The notes under the pieces: model-generated
Told to the model about the DNA's origin: nothing
The model's input: only the letters and a program-made list of their open reading frames with translations
The model's database searches: none
Source of the DNA: Arctopsyche grandis
Lineage: Eukaryota; Arthropoda; Insecta; Trichoptera; Hydropsychidae
Direction: 5' to 3'
Assembly (NCBI RefSeq): GCF_051622035.1
Contig: NC_135359.1
Span: forward strand, 19,677,501 to 19,741,500
Length of the DNA: 64,000 nt
Made by a program: the position numbers and the translations under genes
In this document: piece after piece, positions 47,037 to 60,119 of the stretch
Layout: each line of letters begins with the position of its first letter
Position numbering within the stretch: position 1 is the first letter of the stretch

Positions 47037-50000
47037 ATGTATCCTTTCCCGTTAGCCATTATCACCAGTATATTACTATCATTTTGCTTCGCCGAATATG
47101 ACTCAAAAATTTCTGCAGATTGGCTTTCGAAAGTATACGGACGTGTCATAAGACCGTTACCCAGCGATTCACCACATCAGCATCTAAAAAGCTCTTATCG
47201 ACTTCCTTATCAAGGATTAGACATAGCTCATTACAAAATCCTCGTGACTCCCTATTTCGAAGGTGTGAAGACAAACACTTTCGACGGCCAGGTAACTCCA
47301 TGCAAATCTGTTAAAATTCAAAGCGATCACAGTGAGAAATTCTAATGGAAGTATATTGCAACAGATCGACGAAGCTAAAACAAATCCCATCGATGAAATA
47401 TTTGATTTCTGGACGATCAATTTTGACGATAGTCTACCGGTGAACGATGAAGTCAAAATTGAAATTTCATACAACGGGATACTTCACAACAATAATTTTG
47501 GTTTCTACAAAAGTTATTACAAAGAAGACGGGAAGATTAAGTAAGTCAATTTTTTTCATTCAATTTTGACATAAAACTAAATTTTCTGTTTATAATATAC
47601 CAATACATCAACTCCTGATATTTATCGTATTGATAAATGCACCCTCATTAGCGTGGAATGTTTGTATTATATAAAAAATACAAATTTAAATTATTTTGCT
47701 TGCATATGATGTACATTTAATATAAATATTTACAAAAACATTCTCAACTTAACGGAATGGGTGGTAACATAGGGAAAAATTAATTTTCCACAAACATATT
47801 ATTTAGATGTTTTTATAGGAACACATCAAAATCGTGGTAATGGCCAGGGTATTGGCTTAATTGGAAGGTAATATTAATGTTATTAGTGTTTAAATATGAT
47901 ATTGGGTATATACATATGTAGGTGCCACGACTGGTTCGAATAAAACTCAATCTGGAAGTACAATTTTTAACCACTTTTTCGGAGCTGTGGCCATATATCG
48001 GCAATAACGTGGTGAAGGCTTCTAAGTCGTCCATTGTCTCTGGTTTATCGGCATAGACTACCGATTTCATATATCCCAACAGAAAATAATCCAAGGTGTA
48101 AAATCACACGATCTTGGAGACCAATTCATGAGACCGTAAAATGGAATTTTGCGAACTGAAACCCAATTTTCGAAACAAATTTGCAAGTATTTTTCTAGTG
48201 TAATTCTATTCATGGTAAAATGGCAAACCATATTGAGCACAAATCAATTATCAGCTGTCAAATTGGCCGTGGATGGAAAAAGTTTTGAATAATTTTAAAA
48301 ACAAGCCTCTAAAAAACATATTTTATCTGTAAACCGACATTATTTTATATTATGGTTGTTTGCAGCAGCAAGAAAAATACACAATTTGTATTAGTCAGCT
48401 AAGATATTCTGAGCATTAGCAATCGCATATTTTGATATTCGCGTATGTTTGAAGTTCATAACAAAGCTTTTCGACCAATAGCTTTAGAGTTTTCCTAATG
48501 AAAATACTACTAAAATAAAATACAAGCATCATGTGATCAATTTTTCAGATGGCTAGCTACTACTCAATTTGAACCGACTCATGCCAGAAAGGCATTTCCA
48601 TGTTTTGATGAACCTCAATACAAATCCAGATTCACTATAAGCGTAAGAAGGCCTAAACATTTTAAACCCTCGTTGTCGAATATGAAGATGAACGGTCCCG
48701 GCATACCGTAAGTCTTATATAATTCCGAAATAAAAAATAAATAAAAATAAAAAAATATATATGTATATTTAAAAATAATAAATACATGAAAAAATCTTCA
48801 GAGATGGGGATTTCACAAGAGAAACGTTCCATACAACACCGCTAATGTCTACGTATTTGATAGCGTTTATCATTTCTGAATTAGAACCGACTAATATATC
48901 ATCGGAACACGAAAAAAATCATTTCGCGATATGGGCCAGACCAGGTGCCAAAAACCAGGGCAATTACGCTTTCAATGTATCGAAGGCTGCTATAAAACAT
49001 TTAGGGGAATATTTCGACCTGCCTTTCAGCAGCATGGATCCTAATTTGAAGATCGATCACGTTTCCATGCCAGATTTTAACGCCGGTGCTATGGAGAACT
49101 GGGGCTTAGTCATTTACAGGTAAGTTTTAAACTTTTAATAATAATTTTGGAAAAAATATATTTACATACATATGTATGTACATATATACATTTGTACATA
49201 CTGCTATGTCTTGTATCAGCGCATCTACGGTTATATCCATTCAAATATTTTATGGATATCATTCATTCACTAATAGAAATTAAAGCATACATTGGATGTT
49301 AAATTCCTTATATTAAATGACAAATATGTATGTACATATAATGAATATCGATGTTACCAAAGTAATTTATAATTATTAATTTTCATTCAAGAGAGCCTTA
49401 TCTCATGTACGAAGAAGGGGAATCATCGGCTCGAAACAAACAATTTACAGCAGGCATAATGGTACACGAAAGTGCCCACTTTTGGTTCGGCGATCTTGTC
49501 ACTTGTCGTTGGTGGTCTGAAACTTGGCTCAATGAAGGATTTGCTGAGTATTTCAATTACCATATAACAGATAAGGTATACTTATGATTAACAATTTAAA
49601 GTATGTATACCTAGGAAATGAAATCACGCATCATGAATGATGATTATACAATTTATTTATGCCGATTTCGTGCTAATTAACCACATGGAAATACACATAT
49701 GAATATTTTAGGTTGATTCTATGAATTTGACGTACCAATTCAATGTTAACAAACTTCAATCAGTTTTATATGAGGATCAGAGGTTCGCCGAACTTCCCTT
49801 AACAAATCCAAATATAAATTCTCCTGAGGATATCAAAAGAATGTTCAGTCCAATAACGTACGACAAAGGATCTTCAATTATTAAGATGATGTGCGATTTC
49901 ATTGGACCAGAAACTTTTCGCCTTGGAGTCGGGCGATATCTGAAAGAAATGTGGGTTCCGAAATGTATTCGTATACATACTATAATTCAAATTTTGTTTT

Positions 50001-53000
50001 GAAATATAATCGTTCATTTTATGTCATTGTAGGAAGTATAAGAGTTCGTTACCTGAAGATTTATTTAGAAATTTGCAAGCTCAAGCTGATATTGATAGAT
50101 CATTGGAGGCATACAACGTAAGTGTGGCTGATTTCATGATTTCTTGGACAGAACAGGACGGATTTCCATTAATAAGCGTGTTCGTAGATCGAAAATCTGG
50201 CATCGTGAAAATTGCTCAAGTGAATTGATTCTATTCCTTTGTTTTTAATTAAGATTTCTTTAAATTCTGTACATAGATAAATATGTCATTTATTTAAATA
50301 TTATAGAAAAGATTTCTCAGGCAAAAACATGAATTGTGGTATGTACCAATTACGTGGTCATCGAAATCAAATCTAAACTTTGATAATGTAAAACCAAAAT
50401 TCATTATGAAAGAAGCAAAACATACTCTTGAAGAAAAGATTGCCTCAGACGATTGGATTGTGCTAAACATTCAACAATCTGGTATTTTTTATTATATGCA
50501 ACTAAAACTATCTTCTAAATAATCTGTATTCTCTTTATAAATTTAAATAAGTATACTTATGTATGTATGTATGTATAAATATATGTATTATAGAACCTTG
50601 AATTAGTAAATTGAAAGCCAGTCAAATTTACCGCTATTAATCGCTATAACCTGTTACTAAAATCATTTTGCAGATTCCGTCAAACGTCTTCTTACATACG
50701 TTTCGCGAAGAAAATTTTATATTTCGTTCCCTTTTCAGTTCTCCAGCTAGCTCAGAAAGTCCGTTTTTGGGATTTTGAAAGACAAGGTCCCTAAAATGAT
50801 ATCATTGCTCTCCTCCTAATTCTTCCTGTTTTTTGAACGATCTTTTACGGATCTCACTGTATCCTTTTAATGTCGTTTGGACCACACATCGAGATAATTT
50901 GAGTTGTTTGGAATATTTGATCTCTCTCGACCCTTGAAAATGTATTAAAATCATTTGAGCCCTGTCCCCTTCGTTCGGTTTCCGTATTTTTGGAATTTAT
51001 CAAAAAAAGATTAATTTAAAAAATCCAAAATAAACAGAAACGCGATGAAACCACTACTCTCGAAACACTGATTTGCGTGAAATGGACAATTTCGTATATA
51101 TTTTAAATAATAAGCAATCCAAGGAAGAACAATAATAAAGACATTCTTAGTCAGACGCGATAGGTAGTGGATGTTTCAAATACCCGAATATTTTCATTCA
51201 AAAGCATTTTTTACAAGTGGCCTAATACATTTGTCTGTATTGGGCCACTTGTAAAAAATTTTGGTGTATATCATGGCCAAAGATCAGTGTTGGGACGATG
51301 CTTTTGCAAAAAAAAAAATGGTTTACTATTGTCAACCATACTTTTTTGCTCTCTTGCTTTGTTTGTATATAAATTGAACGGTCTATTGCTATTTTACGAG
51401 CACCCAGCCAACACCGAAGACTAATCAATGATTAGTAATCATGATATATATGTACACGTTATTTTAATTATAGGTTACTATAGAATAAACTACGACAACG
51501 ATACTTGGTGGTTATTGAGTAAGGCATTGTCTGGAGAGGATAGAACAAAAATTCATCCTCACAACAGAGCTCAAGTGTGTATTTTGATTCGAGAACATTT
51601 TCCTTCTTTTATATCTCGAAGAATTTCTTATATTTACGTATTTGCAATTATTTGCTATTATTTATTTTAGATCGTAAATGATGTTTTTCAATTGACAAAA
51701 GAAAATATTCTTTCTTATAAGATGGCGTATAATATATTAAAATTTTTGGAGTTCGAAGATGACTATGCTCCATGGGCGGCCGCTTTCGATGGTTTCAAAC
51801 GTATGAGATCACTTACGTATTCCAATCCTAAACTATGTAAAGTTATAAAGGCAAGTCGAAACAATAAATAAATGTTATAGAATCTATTTATTTAAACAAA
51901 AGAGGGCCGTATTTTCATCAGTTTGGTTTGAATTGTGATTTTTTTTTGTCTTAAATTGCAGAAAAACGTATTGAAGTTGATTGAACCACTTGTTAAAAAA
52001 GTTGGTTTTGAAGAACAAGAAAACGAAAATCATTTACAAAAACTCTTTAGAATGGAGATCCTTAATTTTGCTTGCCTTTTCCAACACGAAGGGTGTTATA
52101 AACAAGCAAAAATATTATTTGAAAATTACAAAAAGGATCCATCAAGGTAAGTATTATAAAAAAAAACTATCAACGCAACACATTTCAAATATAATATAAC
52201 GTCGTTTTTTGAGTATTGTAGAAAGATACATAAAAATGCTAGAGAATTTGCATACTGCTACGGGATTAAACAGGGCAACGAAGAAGATTTTGAGTTGTTG
52301 TGGAAGAAATATTTGAGCGATAATTTAGAATCCGAAAAGTTTACAATTTTAATCAGTTTGGGGTGCAGTAACGTTAAATGGAAATTGGAAAAGTAATTAT
52401 TTTTTGTTCAAATAATATTGTAGATTTGATTTTAAATTAAAAATTATAACTTGATTAAATTTTCAGACTTTTATTAGAGGTTCTCTCAGTGGAATCTCGG
52501 GTACGTTTGCACAACCGACAGAAAGTTTTAGATGCGATATTAATCGGTGATTATTCTCACGTGCAAATAGTCTATGAGTTTATTTTCGATAATGTGTTTA
52601 TCACGAGAGAAGCGTAAGTTTAAAAATTGTTGAATTTATTCGATATACATATGTTGATATTTAAAAATCATTAACTTAACATGCAAACTTTGTAAATCCT
52701 CTTTGGCCACAAACAATATTTTTTATAATAATAAATTCTTCAACTTCAATAAAATCTATAGATTGATTAATAATCTAATTCTGGACTTACGAGATTTGCA
52801 TGCTAGGTTAACAGTATAAAAACATACTATTTGTGTTATATCGTGTATGTTCATATTTGCTTATTTTATTCAGTCTCGGAAATGAATTTACACCAATGAT
52901 CATTAATGTGATCCGCAAGATGAATCTAAAACAACTGGAAAATGTTTGTATACGAACACGACGAAAGATTTACATTTATAATTTTTTATTTATAAATAAA

Positions 53001-53172
53001 TATTAATTGTATAATGTATTATTTTTAGATGGAAAGCATGCTCAATAAAAATATACATTTAACTTACTGGGAAATGATGTCAGCAAACGTTTCTATATAC
53101 CTCAGACGAGATTACATTAAATTACAAAATATACGATTGGTTAATTTATATGATATATTTTATAATAGATAA
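47037..53172 (+). CDS. M1-family aminopeptidase (aminopeptidase N-like), 14 exons, one frameshift in exon 1
   Basis: Zinc metallopeptidase that removes N-terminal amino acids; in insects this family acts mostly in the midgut lumen or on the brush border. Exons: 47037-47540, 48549-48707, 48802-49119, 49392-49575, 49712-49950, 50033-50219, 50307-50481, 51474-51574, 51671-51850, 51962-52146, 52222-52392, 52467-52613, 52874-52943, 53029-53172. All junction phases fit. One donor is GC rather than GT (51851). The start is the first ATG, giving a signal peptide ([17 protein letters not shown]). Seen: exopeptidase motif GAMENWG (about residues 317-323), HESAH zinc site (about 353-357, bases 49465-49479), the third zinc ligand in WLNEGFAEY (Glu about 376, 18 residues on), the catalytic Tyr in SPITYDKG, then the ERAP1-like C-terminal domain. 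About 921 residues if the frame is restored. In exon 1 the frame breaks near 47292-47298: the text before (TFDGQV) and after ([10 protein letters not shown]) are in different frames with no room for an intron. No hydrophobic GPI-type tail is visible, so the protein may be secreted. Confidence 0.92.
47292..47300 (+). other. Frameshift site in aminopeptidase exon 1
   Basis: The frame opened by the signal peptide runs into TAA at 47344. The M1 N-terminal domain continues without a gap in the frame that becomes open at 47296. A 2-base loss (or 1-base gain) around GTAACTCCA explains this; one extra CT would restore the frame. No GT..AG pair gives a compatible phase. It could be a real null allele, a young pseudogene or an assembly error. 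The other 13 exons look intact. Confidence 0.75.
47810..48310 (-). pseudogene. DDE transposase C-terminal fragment and adjacent transposon debris
   Basis: Minus-strand frame 48094-47915 reads [19 protein letters not shown] and [20 protein letters not shown]. This is the C-terminal block (xDFFLWGYxKxxVY...RxxxCxxxxGxHI) of a common insect IS630/mariner-like transposase. Adjacent sequence to about 48310 looks like non-coding remains of the same element. It sits in aminopeptidase intron 1. Confidence 0.65.
51282..51418. repeat. Dispersed repeat, copy 3, in an aminopeptidase intron
   Basis: Same block order as at 5.6-5.9 kb (ATGGTTTACTATTGTCAACC, GCTCTCTTGCTTTG, CGGTCTATTGCTATTTTACG, AGCACCCAGCCAAC). 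Just upstream is a 16-bp inverted repeat (51207-51222 and 51243-51258). Confidence 0.7.
51851..51961 (+). other. GC-AG intron in the aminopeptidase gene
   Basis: Exon 9 ends ATAAAG and the intron starts GCAAGT, ending TTGCAG. No GT donor near this point preserves the frame. AG|GCAAGT is the usual consensus of the minor GC-AG class, so splicing is expected to work. Confidence 0.75.
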
Positions 53173-53755
53173 TCTCTATCCATACATATTTTTAATATGA
53201 TTCGAAACTTTTCAGAGGGATGAAAATTTTGAATCGTTAGTTATATAAAGGATTAACAGGGGTCTCCAAATAACTCAAAATTTCAAGAATCTCCAATAAA
53301 AGATAGAATTCGAGAATAACATTTAGAAAATAAATAATATCACATTTCTGTTAAATTCATATCATATTTCTGAAAAATAAAATATTTATGTTTAAATTTA
53401 TTTACTGCATTTTATTTTATCACATAGGAAACAAATTATAGTCAGTATTATCAAAATAAATATCACATTAAAACAACCCAAATTGACGGGGTAGATATGC
53501 ACATTAAAAATATGTTAAAGATTTAAATATACCACAAACCATCTTTGACATCTCCTCACTCTAAATTCGAATATTCTGCATTTGTACAATTCGAAATATG
53601 TAATGATTATTCTGTATTTTGATACGAACCCATAGTCATAAATGGTGAAACCAGCATTGTTTCAATATGTCAGGTTTGTTTGATTCTATATTGACATATT
53701 GTGCAAGTGTATAAGATTGTATACCTTCATATATATTGTATTTTTTATAACATCT

Positions 53756-54040
53756 AGCTGAACCCGTTCCCGTTGCTTTCCCATTCTCGTTCCCGTTGCT
53801 TTCCCGTTCTCTTTCCCGTTCTCGTTCCCGTTCTCGTTCCCGTTCCCGTTCCCGTTCTCGTTCCCGTTCCCGTTCCCATTTGTCGGAAAAATGCAGACAG
53901 CGAGCACATTTGAAATTATTCAATTGTTTGTTTATTTTACGCCTAACAAAGCAGGTCGCGACGCGAAAACATTTGCGTTGAAATGCCAATCATTCCCGTT
54001 TATCCCGTTGCGTTCCCATTCTCGTTCCCGTTTCAAGTGA
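53756..54040. repeat. CCCGTT minisatellite
   Basis: Hexamers TTCCCG interspersed with TTCTCG across 53765-53880, and a second smaller cluster at 53995-54033. A 254-bp stretch with similar composition and LINE-like tail follows, so the minisatellite is probably part of one transposon remnant. Reading frames here (ER-rich or SR-rich) are repeat artefacts. Confidence 0.9.
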
Positions 54041-54264
54041 TAGTTGGAGCTGAACGCCGTGGAGTAACGTCTCTTCAACGCCGTGTCGTCATAAATCAAC
54101 CTGTTAACGTGGTTGCCAACAAACACATTTCCTTGACTACACCATTGTGTCATTGCACTTCATACTTTCGCGTTGATAAAATCGTAATTACGCATATTAA
54201 TAGGTTTTTTTCCGTTTTTTTTCACAGTAATCTTCCCGGTCATGCATACAACAAATCCTGAAAG

Positions 54265-54350
54265 TTCCATCGTAATCGGTTCAGTGGTTTAGAAGCCTAT
54301 ACGAGACAGACAGACAGACAAACAGACAAACAGACATTCAATTTTATATA
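54265..54350 (+). mobile_element. LINE-like 3' tail with CAGA repeats
   Basis: CCATCGTAATCGGTTCAGTG, then GACAGACAGACAGACAAACA and TTTTATATAGATA. This is the widespread insect non-LTR/Helitron-associated 3' tail structure. Confidence 0.6.
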
Positions 54351-54625
54351 GATACCCACTATGTAAATTCACCTTTTTTCAAATTAGGAACACCAAATTT
54401 GGTAGATTAAGAACCATCATCCAATGAGATGAAATCTTCCAAGAAATGCGAAGAAGAATAAAATTAAAATTTCAATTCAAACATTTTAATATTTGTAAAG
54501 AATAACAATACAGTAGCACTCACATACATATCAGGTAAATTCATTATATGAATACATGTTAGTAGAGACATTTATACTATAATTTATATAATTTCATTTC
54601 TCAATCATCTACATGAAAAAAAAAA

Positions 54626-54656
<31 letters not shown>

Positions 54657-55292
54657 CCTTATATGTACATACGTATAATATAATATATTATAATACGTCC
54701 CTACACGAAAGAACTTATATAGGTAATGTGGCACATTCGAAACATAAAATCTAAATTCTTCGTCTAAAACAACGGAAAATATATATTTCTTAAAGTATTT
54801 ACATTTTTTTATTTAGTAAATTCAGTCTAAAAAATAAATGCATTTTATATATTCTACTCCCTTATAAAATTACTGCATTTAATAAAAATTAAAACAAAAA
54901 ACAAATTACATTAAGCATAACTTCAATTGTGAAATTTGATATATAATATAATACATAATTTCAATAGCACATTTAGACATACATACATACATATTTTTCT
55001 CACAAAGACTATTTTATAAATTCTATTTTTATATGAATAGGTTTTATACGCATAGAAAACAAATACACTCACATTGAAACTGAATTTGTGATCAATAATT
55101 GTTAAATTCTTATAAATTAGGTACATTTACAGTGTACATTTACATTGATAAAAACACGCGATGAGATAAAAAACACTAGCTAAATTTTAAATACAGATTA
55201 GTTTGTGAAAACATTTAAAGCTATTGTTAAGCAAAACTGTGCTTTTTTGTAATTTTTACATTTATATTGGACATATATTTATTACGCATTCA

Positions 55293-58200
55293 TTATTTTG
55301 CTTGCATTTCAATGACATCAATTCTACTGGTTTCACTTTCTTTTTGTGTAGTACTTGTAGTCTTCTGTTCATCTTGCACATCCTGACTCGAATTCGTTCC
55401 ACAGCATCGCTGCTTTACAAAATTTTCACATTGCTTTAAACAAGGCATTTTTTTCTTGACATTGTTCCATACTCGTGGCTTCCAGCAGAATATAATGAAG
55501 ATAAATACTGCCCTTAAAAGATTTATCATGTCAGTTATATACCATAAATAATTCAGTACAGTGGAATTACCAACTGCCCAAGAAATAATCTCAGTCAACC
55601 ATGTTACACCCATGAGCAAAAATAATTTTGCATACAACACAAATCTGAAACAACAAAACGTACAGTTTATTTTTGAACACCTTTCATTTAATTTTATTTT
55701 TATTTTAAACGCAATTACCGCAAAGTACGATTAATTGTTGTTATCATTTTAACCACATCCTCCACTACTTTAATGTTCAATAATATAAAATGTTAATTGG
55801 CCAATCAAATTGCCAAATTAGTGATATCTGATCGTGTAAAATATTAAATGAAAGATACTGTATGATATTACCTTTGCTTATTTTTGTTCCCACGTCCATG
55901 TCGAGCACTATCAGCCTGATGTAGAGCACTAGTACCACGTTTAAGTATTAATATTCTTATTGACGTGTAGACGAATAATACTAGATTTGTAAGCAATAAA
56001 ATTCCCATTGGACCATAGAAATACAGCCATAGAGCTTCCTTTTCTGAAAACAATAAAAATTATAAAGTTATTTGGTTTCCATGGATATACGAGTATATAT
56101 GTAATTAGCCTAAGTTATTGATGATTTATTTTATTGTAAAACATCAGTTGGCCTACACATTTTTTAGTTACAAAGCTTCTTCCGATTAAAACTAAAATAT
56201 CTTATTATTGTATCAAACATTGTGAATATGCAAGTTTGAAAATATAGTCGATGAAACACAAACGTTTCAAGAGCAATCAAATACACTATAATTCGCATAC
56301 TTCGGTTTAAGACACAAATCTAGTATGTTTAGAATATTTAAGAGTTTGAATTAAATCGATCAATCTTCCTACAGCATAAAATTAGCTCATTAACTAGTAC
56401 TTCTTTTCAACTTATTCATTACTCATTGCACAATAAAATGCAAGTGCATGTTGCTATTTTAATTGTCATTTTCCCCTCAACTTGATTATACAGTGAAAGA
56501 CACGCAATAAATATGACGAAGTCAACTTGAAATAATTGGATTAATTAGATATTTTACCTGATATTACTTTTAACATGTACATACATACATTTATGTTTAT
56601 GATGGCGCTTCGAGGTTGATAGGACACACCCATATACTATGTTTAATTAAGTTATCGCCAAGCAATCAAATATTAAACAAATGCTACACGCCATGATCTA
56701 TGTAAATGATGACCACAATAGATATGTACATATCTACTGTGGTCATCATTTATAGACATACATACGTACATATGTATAAAAGGCATCTTCAATTTGTCCT
56801 CACCTTTAAACCAGCATTTTATTACGCCTATGTTCGGCTTTAGCACAGAGTCCTGAGGCACTCCAGGGGTAAAGTCGACGACAATAGCAGTCAAAGTCAA
56901 TAGTGAAGCTCCACCCCAAGCGTAAATGGAGTACCAAACGAATTTTCTACGTTCTCTTTCATTCTGAGATCCGCTCGGAGGTCGAATGCCACTGAATGTC
57001 CATGACATGTCGATGCACATGACATTAAGCCAGAAAAACGCCGCCAAAAATGAGAATTGCATTATGTATCCTGGAAAAAACAAAGTTAAAAATATGTCAT
57101 GATCGCGTTAAAAACAAGATCGGTCTTAAATAATATGTATGTATGTGTATTGATGCTGCCTTCGTTTGACATTTTGATTAAGGTCGACAACATGTTTAAT
57201 TGGTATCTTCCACGTTATTGTACATATAATATATACATATTATATTTATGTACATATATCCGGCACGATATGTTTTATTCATTAATGTTATATAAAGATA
57301 TAAATATAATCACCAAGTTTAATACGGGTACTATATATAATTGAAATTCCCTGCTATAGAAAAACATAAATAAATTCTTAGAAATTATTTAGTCATATCT
57401 GGATAGCTGACAATATTTTCGTTTCATCTTTCAATAGGAATGTGATGTTTTCCTTGTATTTGCCACAGAATGATTTACAACGTAAAATTTGCGAAAGAGA
57501 AACTTATGTAAATATATATGTACGTATGCATGTACAGTGTACAGTTTTTTTATAGTGTATATTGTACACTATATAAAAAATATGAATATGTATGTACATC
57601 CTTAAGTAAAATAAATAAATAATAAATAACTATTTATGAATTAAAATTTCATATTTGTATTTGATTTACATATGTACTAATCCGACAAAAAAATGATAAC
57701 TGGGGAAAGTTAAGCTCGTAAATTGTTTTATTTTTATATTTTTACATATGTATATCTACCGCCGACGGAGTATACATTTTAAACGACATGTTTGTTTGAC
57801 TCCATTTTAAAAATAATATAATAAAAAATAAATTCGTAGATTCGATTATGATGCTAACTTTGACATATACTTTTTCTGTCAATGAGATTTAAATTTGTTA
57901 TTTGGTGAAATAATTAGTATCATAATTTAATTTATGGATTTATATTTTATTATATAATTTTCCAAATTGAGCCAAACATGCATGTCGTTTAAAATGCATG
58001 TTCCATTTGTGGTAGATAGTTATAATAACATAATATAAAAATATATACATATAAAATGTGTATGTATATATTATATATAATGTTATATGTGTATATATAT
58101 TATATATAAATATTAAATATATATTATAATTATAATATAAAAACACAATTTACGAGTTTAACTTTCCCTATATGTATTATCTATATCTCATTTTTTTTCG

Positions 58201-59645
58201 CATTAATACAAATGTTAATGTAAATATAATATACATATTTAGATCGGGTATTATAAATAGATAAATACTTCAACTCTTCGAAGTGCCGACAGAAGAAAAA
58301 TTTCATGGCTAATAAATTCGAAGAAAGATAATTAATTTCACACCTGTTCCTTGGACATTTTATTGAACACTAAGCAATTCTAAAAATAATAAAATTGTTG
58401 TGGAATATCGACATACATACATACATATATAGCCGCATACAAAATATTTACAAACACGGTTGGTTGTTTAGAAAGAGTCCGCAATAAAGTGCTAAAATTC
58501 TTGGCACGTAAATTTATAATATAAATAATGTCGTGTAAAAGTCCGTTATAAAACACTTTTCTAAATTGGACAAGACATCAACCCAATAAAATTTAACATG
58601 AACACTTAAATACATATGTTATGCAATATATGAGATATATATATATATATACATGTTTCATAATTCAAAATTTCTTTGTAAATGTGCCTATATAACAGAA
58701 TCCCACACATAACAATAAAAAAAACAAGTACATTATTTTGAAGCAGATACACGTACCCACACTTGAACACGAGGCACTAGCAATTCCGAAATTCGCCAAC
58801 GAATTGATAGCAAGAGCTATATAAGCAACAGTCAACGATGACGTTTGCAATACCAACATCCTCGACGACAACCATGGCATATCCGGACAAAATATTTGTA
58901 TCAAAGTGGTCAAGATCATAATGAGTGCTCCCAATATGGCAAAGGCTGCAAAAACATTGGTGCCGCTGGAAATCGGAGGACCAACACAAGCGAGGACAAC
59001 TATCTTTCTGGTTGTATTGGAATCGGCACGATACTCTCCGCAATAGTCTTCCGGTTGGATCACACCGAAATCGTCCGAAAGAATGGATCCGTCATCTCTC
59101 AATTCATATTCACCTTCCAGATATAGGCTATTCTCGTTTTCATCGCAATTGCGAAGCATGAACGCTATTTCGTGATCTTGAGTGATTTTGCTGCCATTCA
59201 AAGTACTATGATGCCAATCGATCAGATTGTGATCGGGGTCGATCAGTTCGCACGCGTTTCCAACAATGTGCTCATTCGCAAAACAACACTTTCTTATGCA
59301 CAATTTATCGATGCAAGGACACACGAAAGCTTCCACATTATTTTGGTCGACGAATTCCAAGCAGAAGCTCTGCTGCGAGTACAATGTGTCGTTTGTTTTT
59401 AATCTCCCATCGTCCATTAATGTGAACTGATCATCACGAAAGGTTTTCAACTGACCATCATTGCATGGCAGAACGTCGTAATTAACGTCGAATTTTAAAT
59501 TACTAGTTAAACTCTTAGATGCGTTCGTTTTCATGCATGTCAAAATGTCCTCGAAGTATTTCCCCCGTGGACAGCACTTGTTTATGGAAACCGAATTAAC
59601 ACCTAGCGCCATTAGGACGATTAAAACTAAATTAACTTTTAGCAT
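55293..59645 (-). CDS. Methuselah-like class B (secretin family) GPCR, 4 exons
   Basis: Seven-transmembrane receptor of the insect Methuselah (mth-like) family; relatives affect stress response, lifespan and development, often through unknown peptide ligands. Exons: 59645-58757, 57070-56804, 56043-55872, 55644-55293. Phases agree and give 559 residues. The start is the first in-frame ATG, followed by a signal peptide (VNLVLIVLMALGVNSVS). A Cys-rich ectodomain begins KCCPRG and contains LCIRKCC, typical of mth-like proteins. Transmembrane segments: TM1 about 228-251, TM2 about 261-285 (exon 1), TM3 and TM4 in exon 2, TM5 in exon 3 (YGPMGILLLTNLVLFVYTS), TM6 and TM7 in exon 4 (LFLLMGVTWLTEIISW). 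The cytoplasmic tail is Thr/Ser/Gln rich with a CC pair that could be palmitoylated. The last exon could also start from a short upstream block (55687-55752), but that would break the frame. The gene converges on the aminopeptidase gene. The subfamily is not assigned. Confidence 0.93.
57071..58756. other. GPCR intron 1
   Basis: 1.7 kb of AT-rich DNA with TATATA, TACATA and similar words. No exon or recognisable element found. Confidence 0.6.
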
Positions 59646-60119
59646 TTTTAAATAACAGCTGTTGAAAACGTGCGAACGGCATAAAAGCCACGATGAGACT
59701 AACACTACACTCGAGTTATTTAACCATACGCGCCTGCCATACTGATTAACGTGCGGTCATTGGAAAAACAGTCTGTATGTGCATTGAGTCATTCGAAAAG
59801 TCCTCATCCTTTTAGCATTGTCTGTATGTTAATATAATTGATATACTCAACGTATGCACACGCATAAATAAAGTACATTTTCTTGGAAATGCAAACAATA
59901 TGAATAAGAAAAACTTCTTGTAAAAGAATATTTTTATCAGCGGATCGCATTTCATTTTTATAAATACTTGTTATAAAAAAATATGCTCTGCGTCCATAAA
60001 TACGTATGAGGAAAAAAGTAGCAACAAATCCACATATTTGTTATTACCCACACAATTGAATTTAATTGCTCGCCAAAAACCTATGTATATATGTATGTAC
60101 ATACATCTAACCATTTTAA

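Larger units (their letters stand above)
53173..55292. other. Convergent intergenic region between aminopeptidase and GPCR genes
   Basis: AATAAA words at about 53329 and 53379 could serve the plus-strand gene and TTTATT near 55276 the minus-strand gene. The rest is the CCCGTT/LINE-tail remnant and AT-rich filler. Confidence 0.5.

Noticed and set aside
47292-47332. Mini-intron to explain the aminopeptidase frame change
   Set aside because: The only GT..AG pair spans about 41 bp and produces an immediate TGA or wrong phase; the sequence inside also reads as M1-domain protein in the second frame.
53636-53989. Arg-Glu or Ser-Arg repeat frames
   Set aside because: Translation of the CCCGTT minisatellite.
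55687-55752. Possible extra GPCR exon (VEDVVKMITTINRTLR)
   Set aside because: It has a donor-like end, but the available acceptor gives the wrong phase, whereas joining 55872 directly to 55644 keeps the frame and the expected TM5-TM6 loop.
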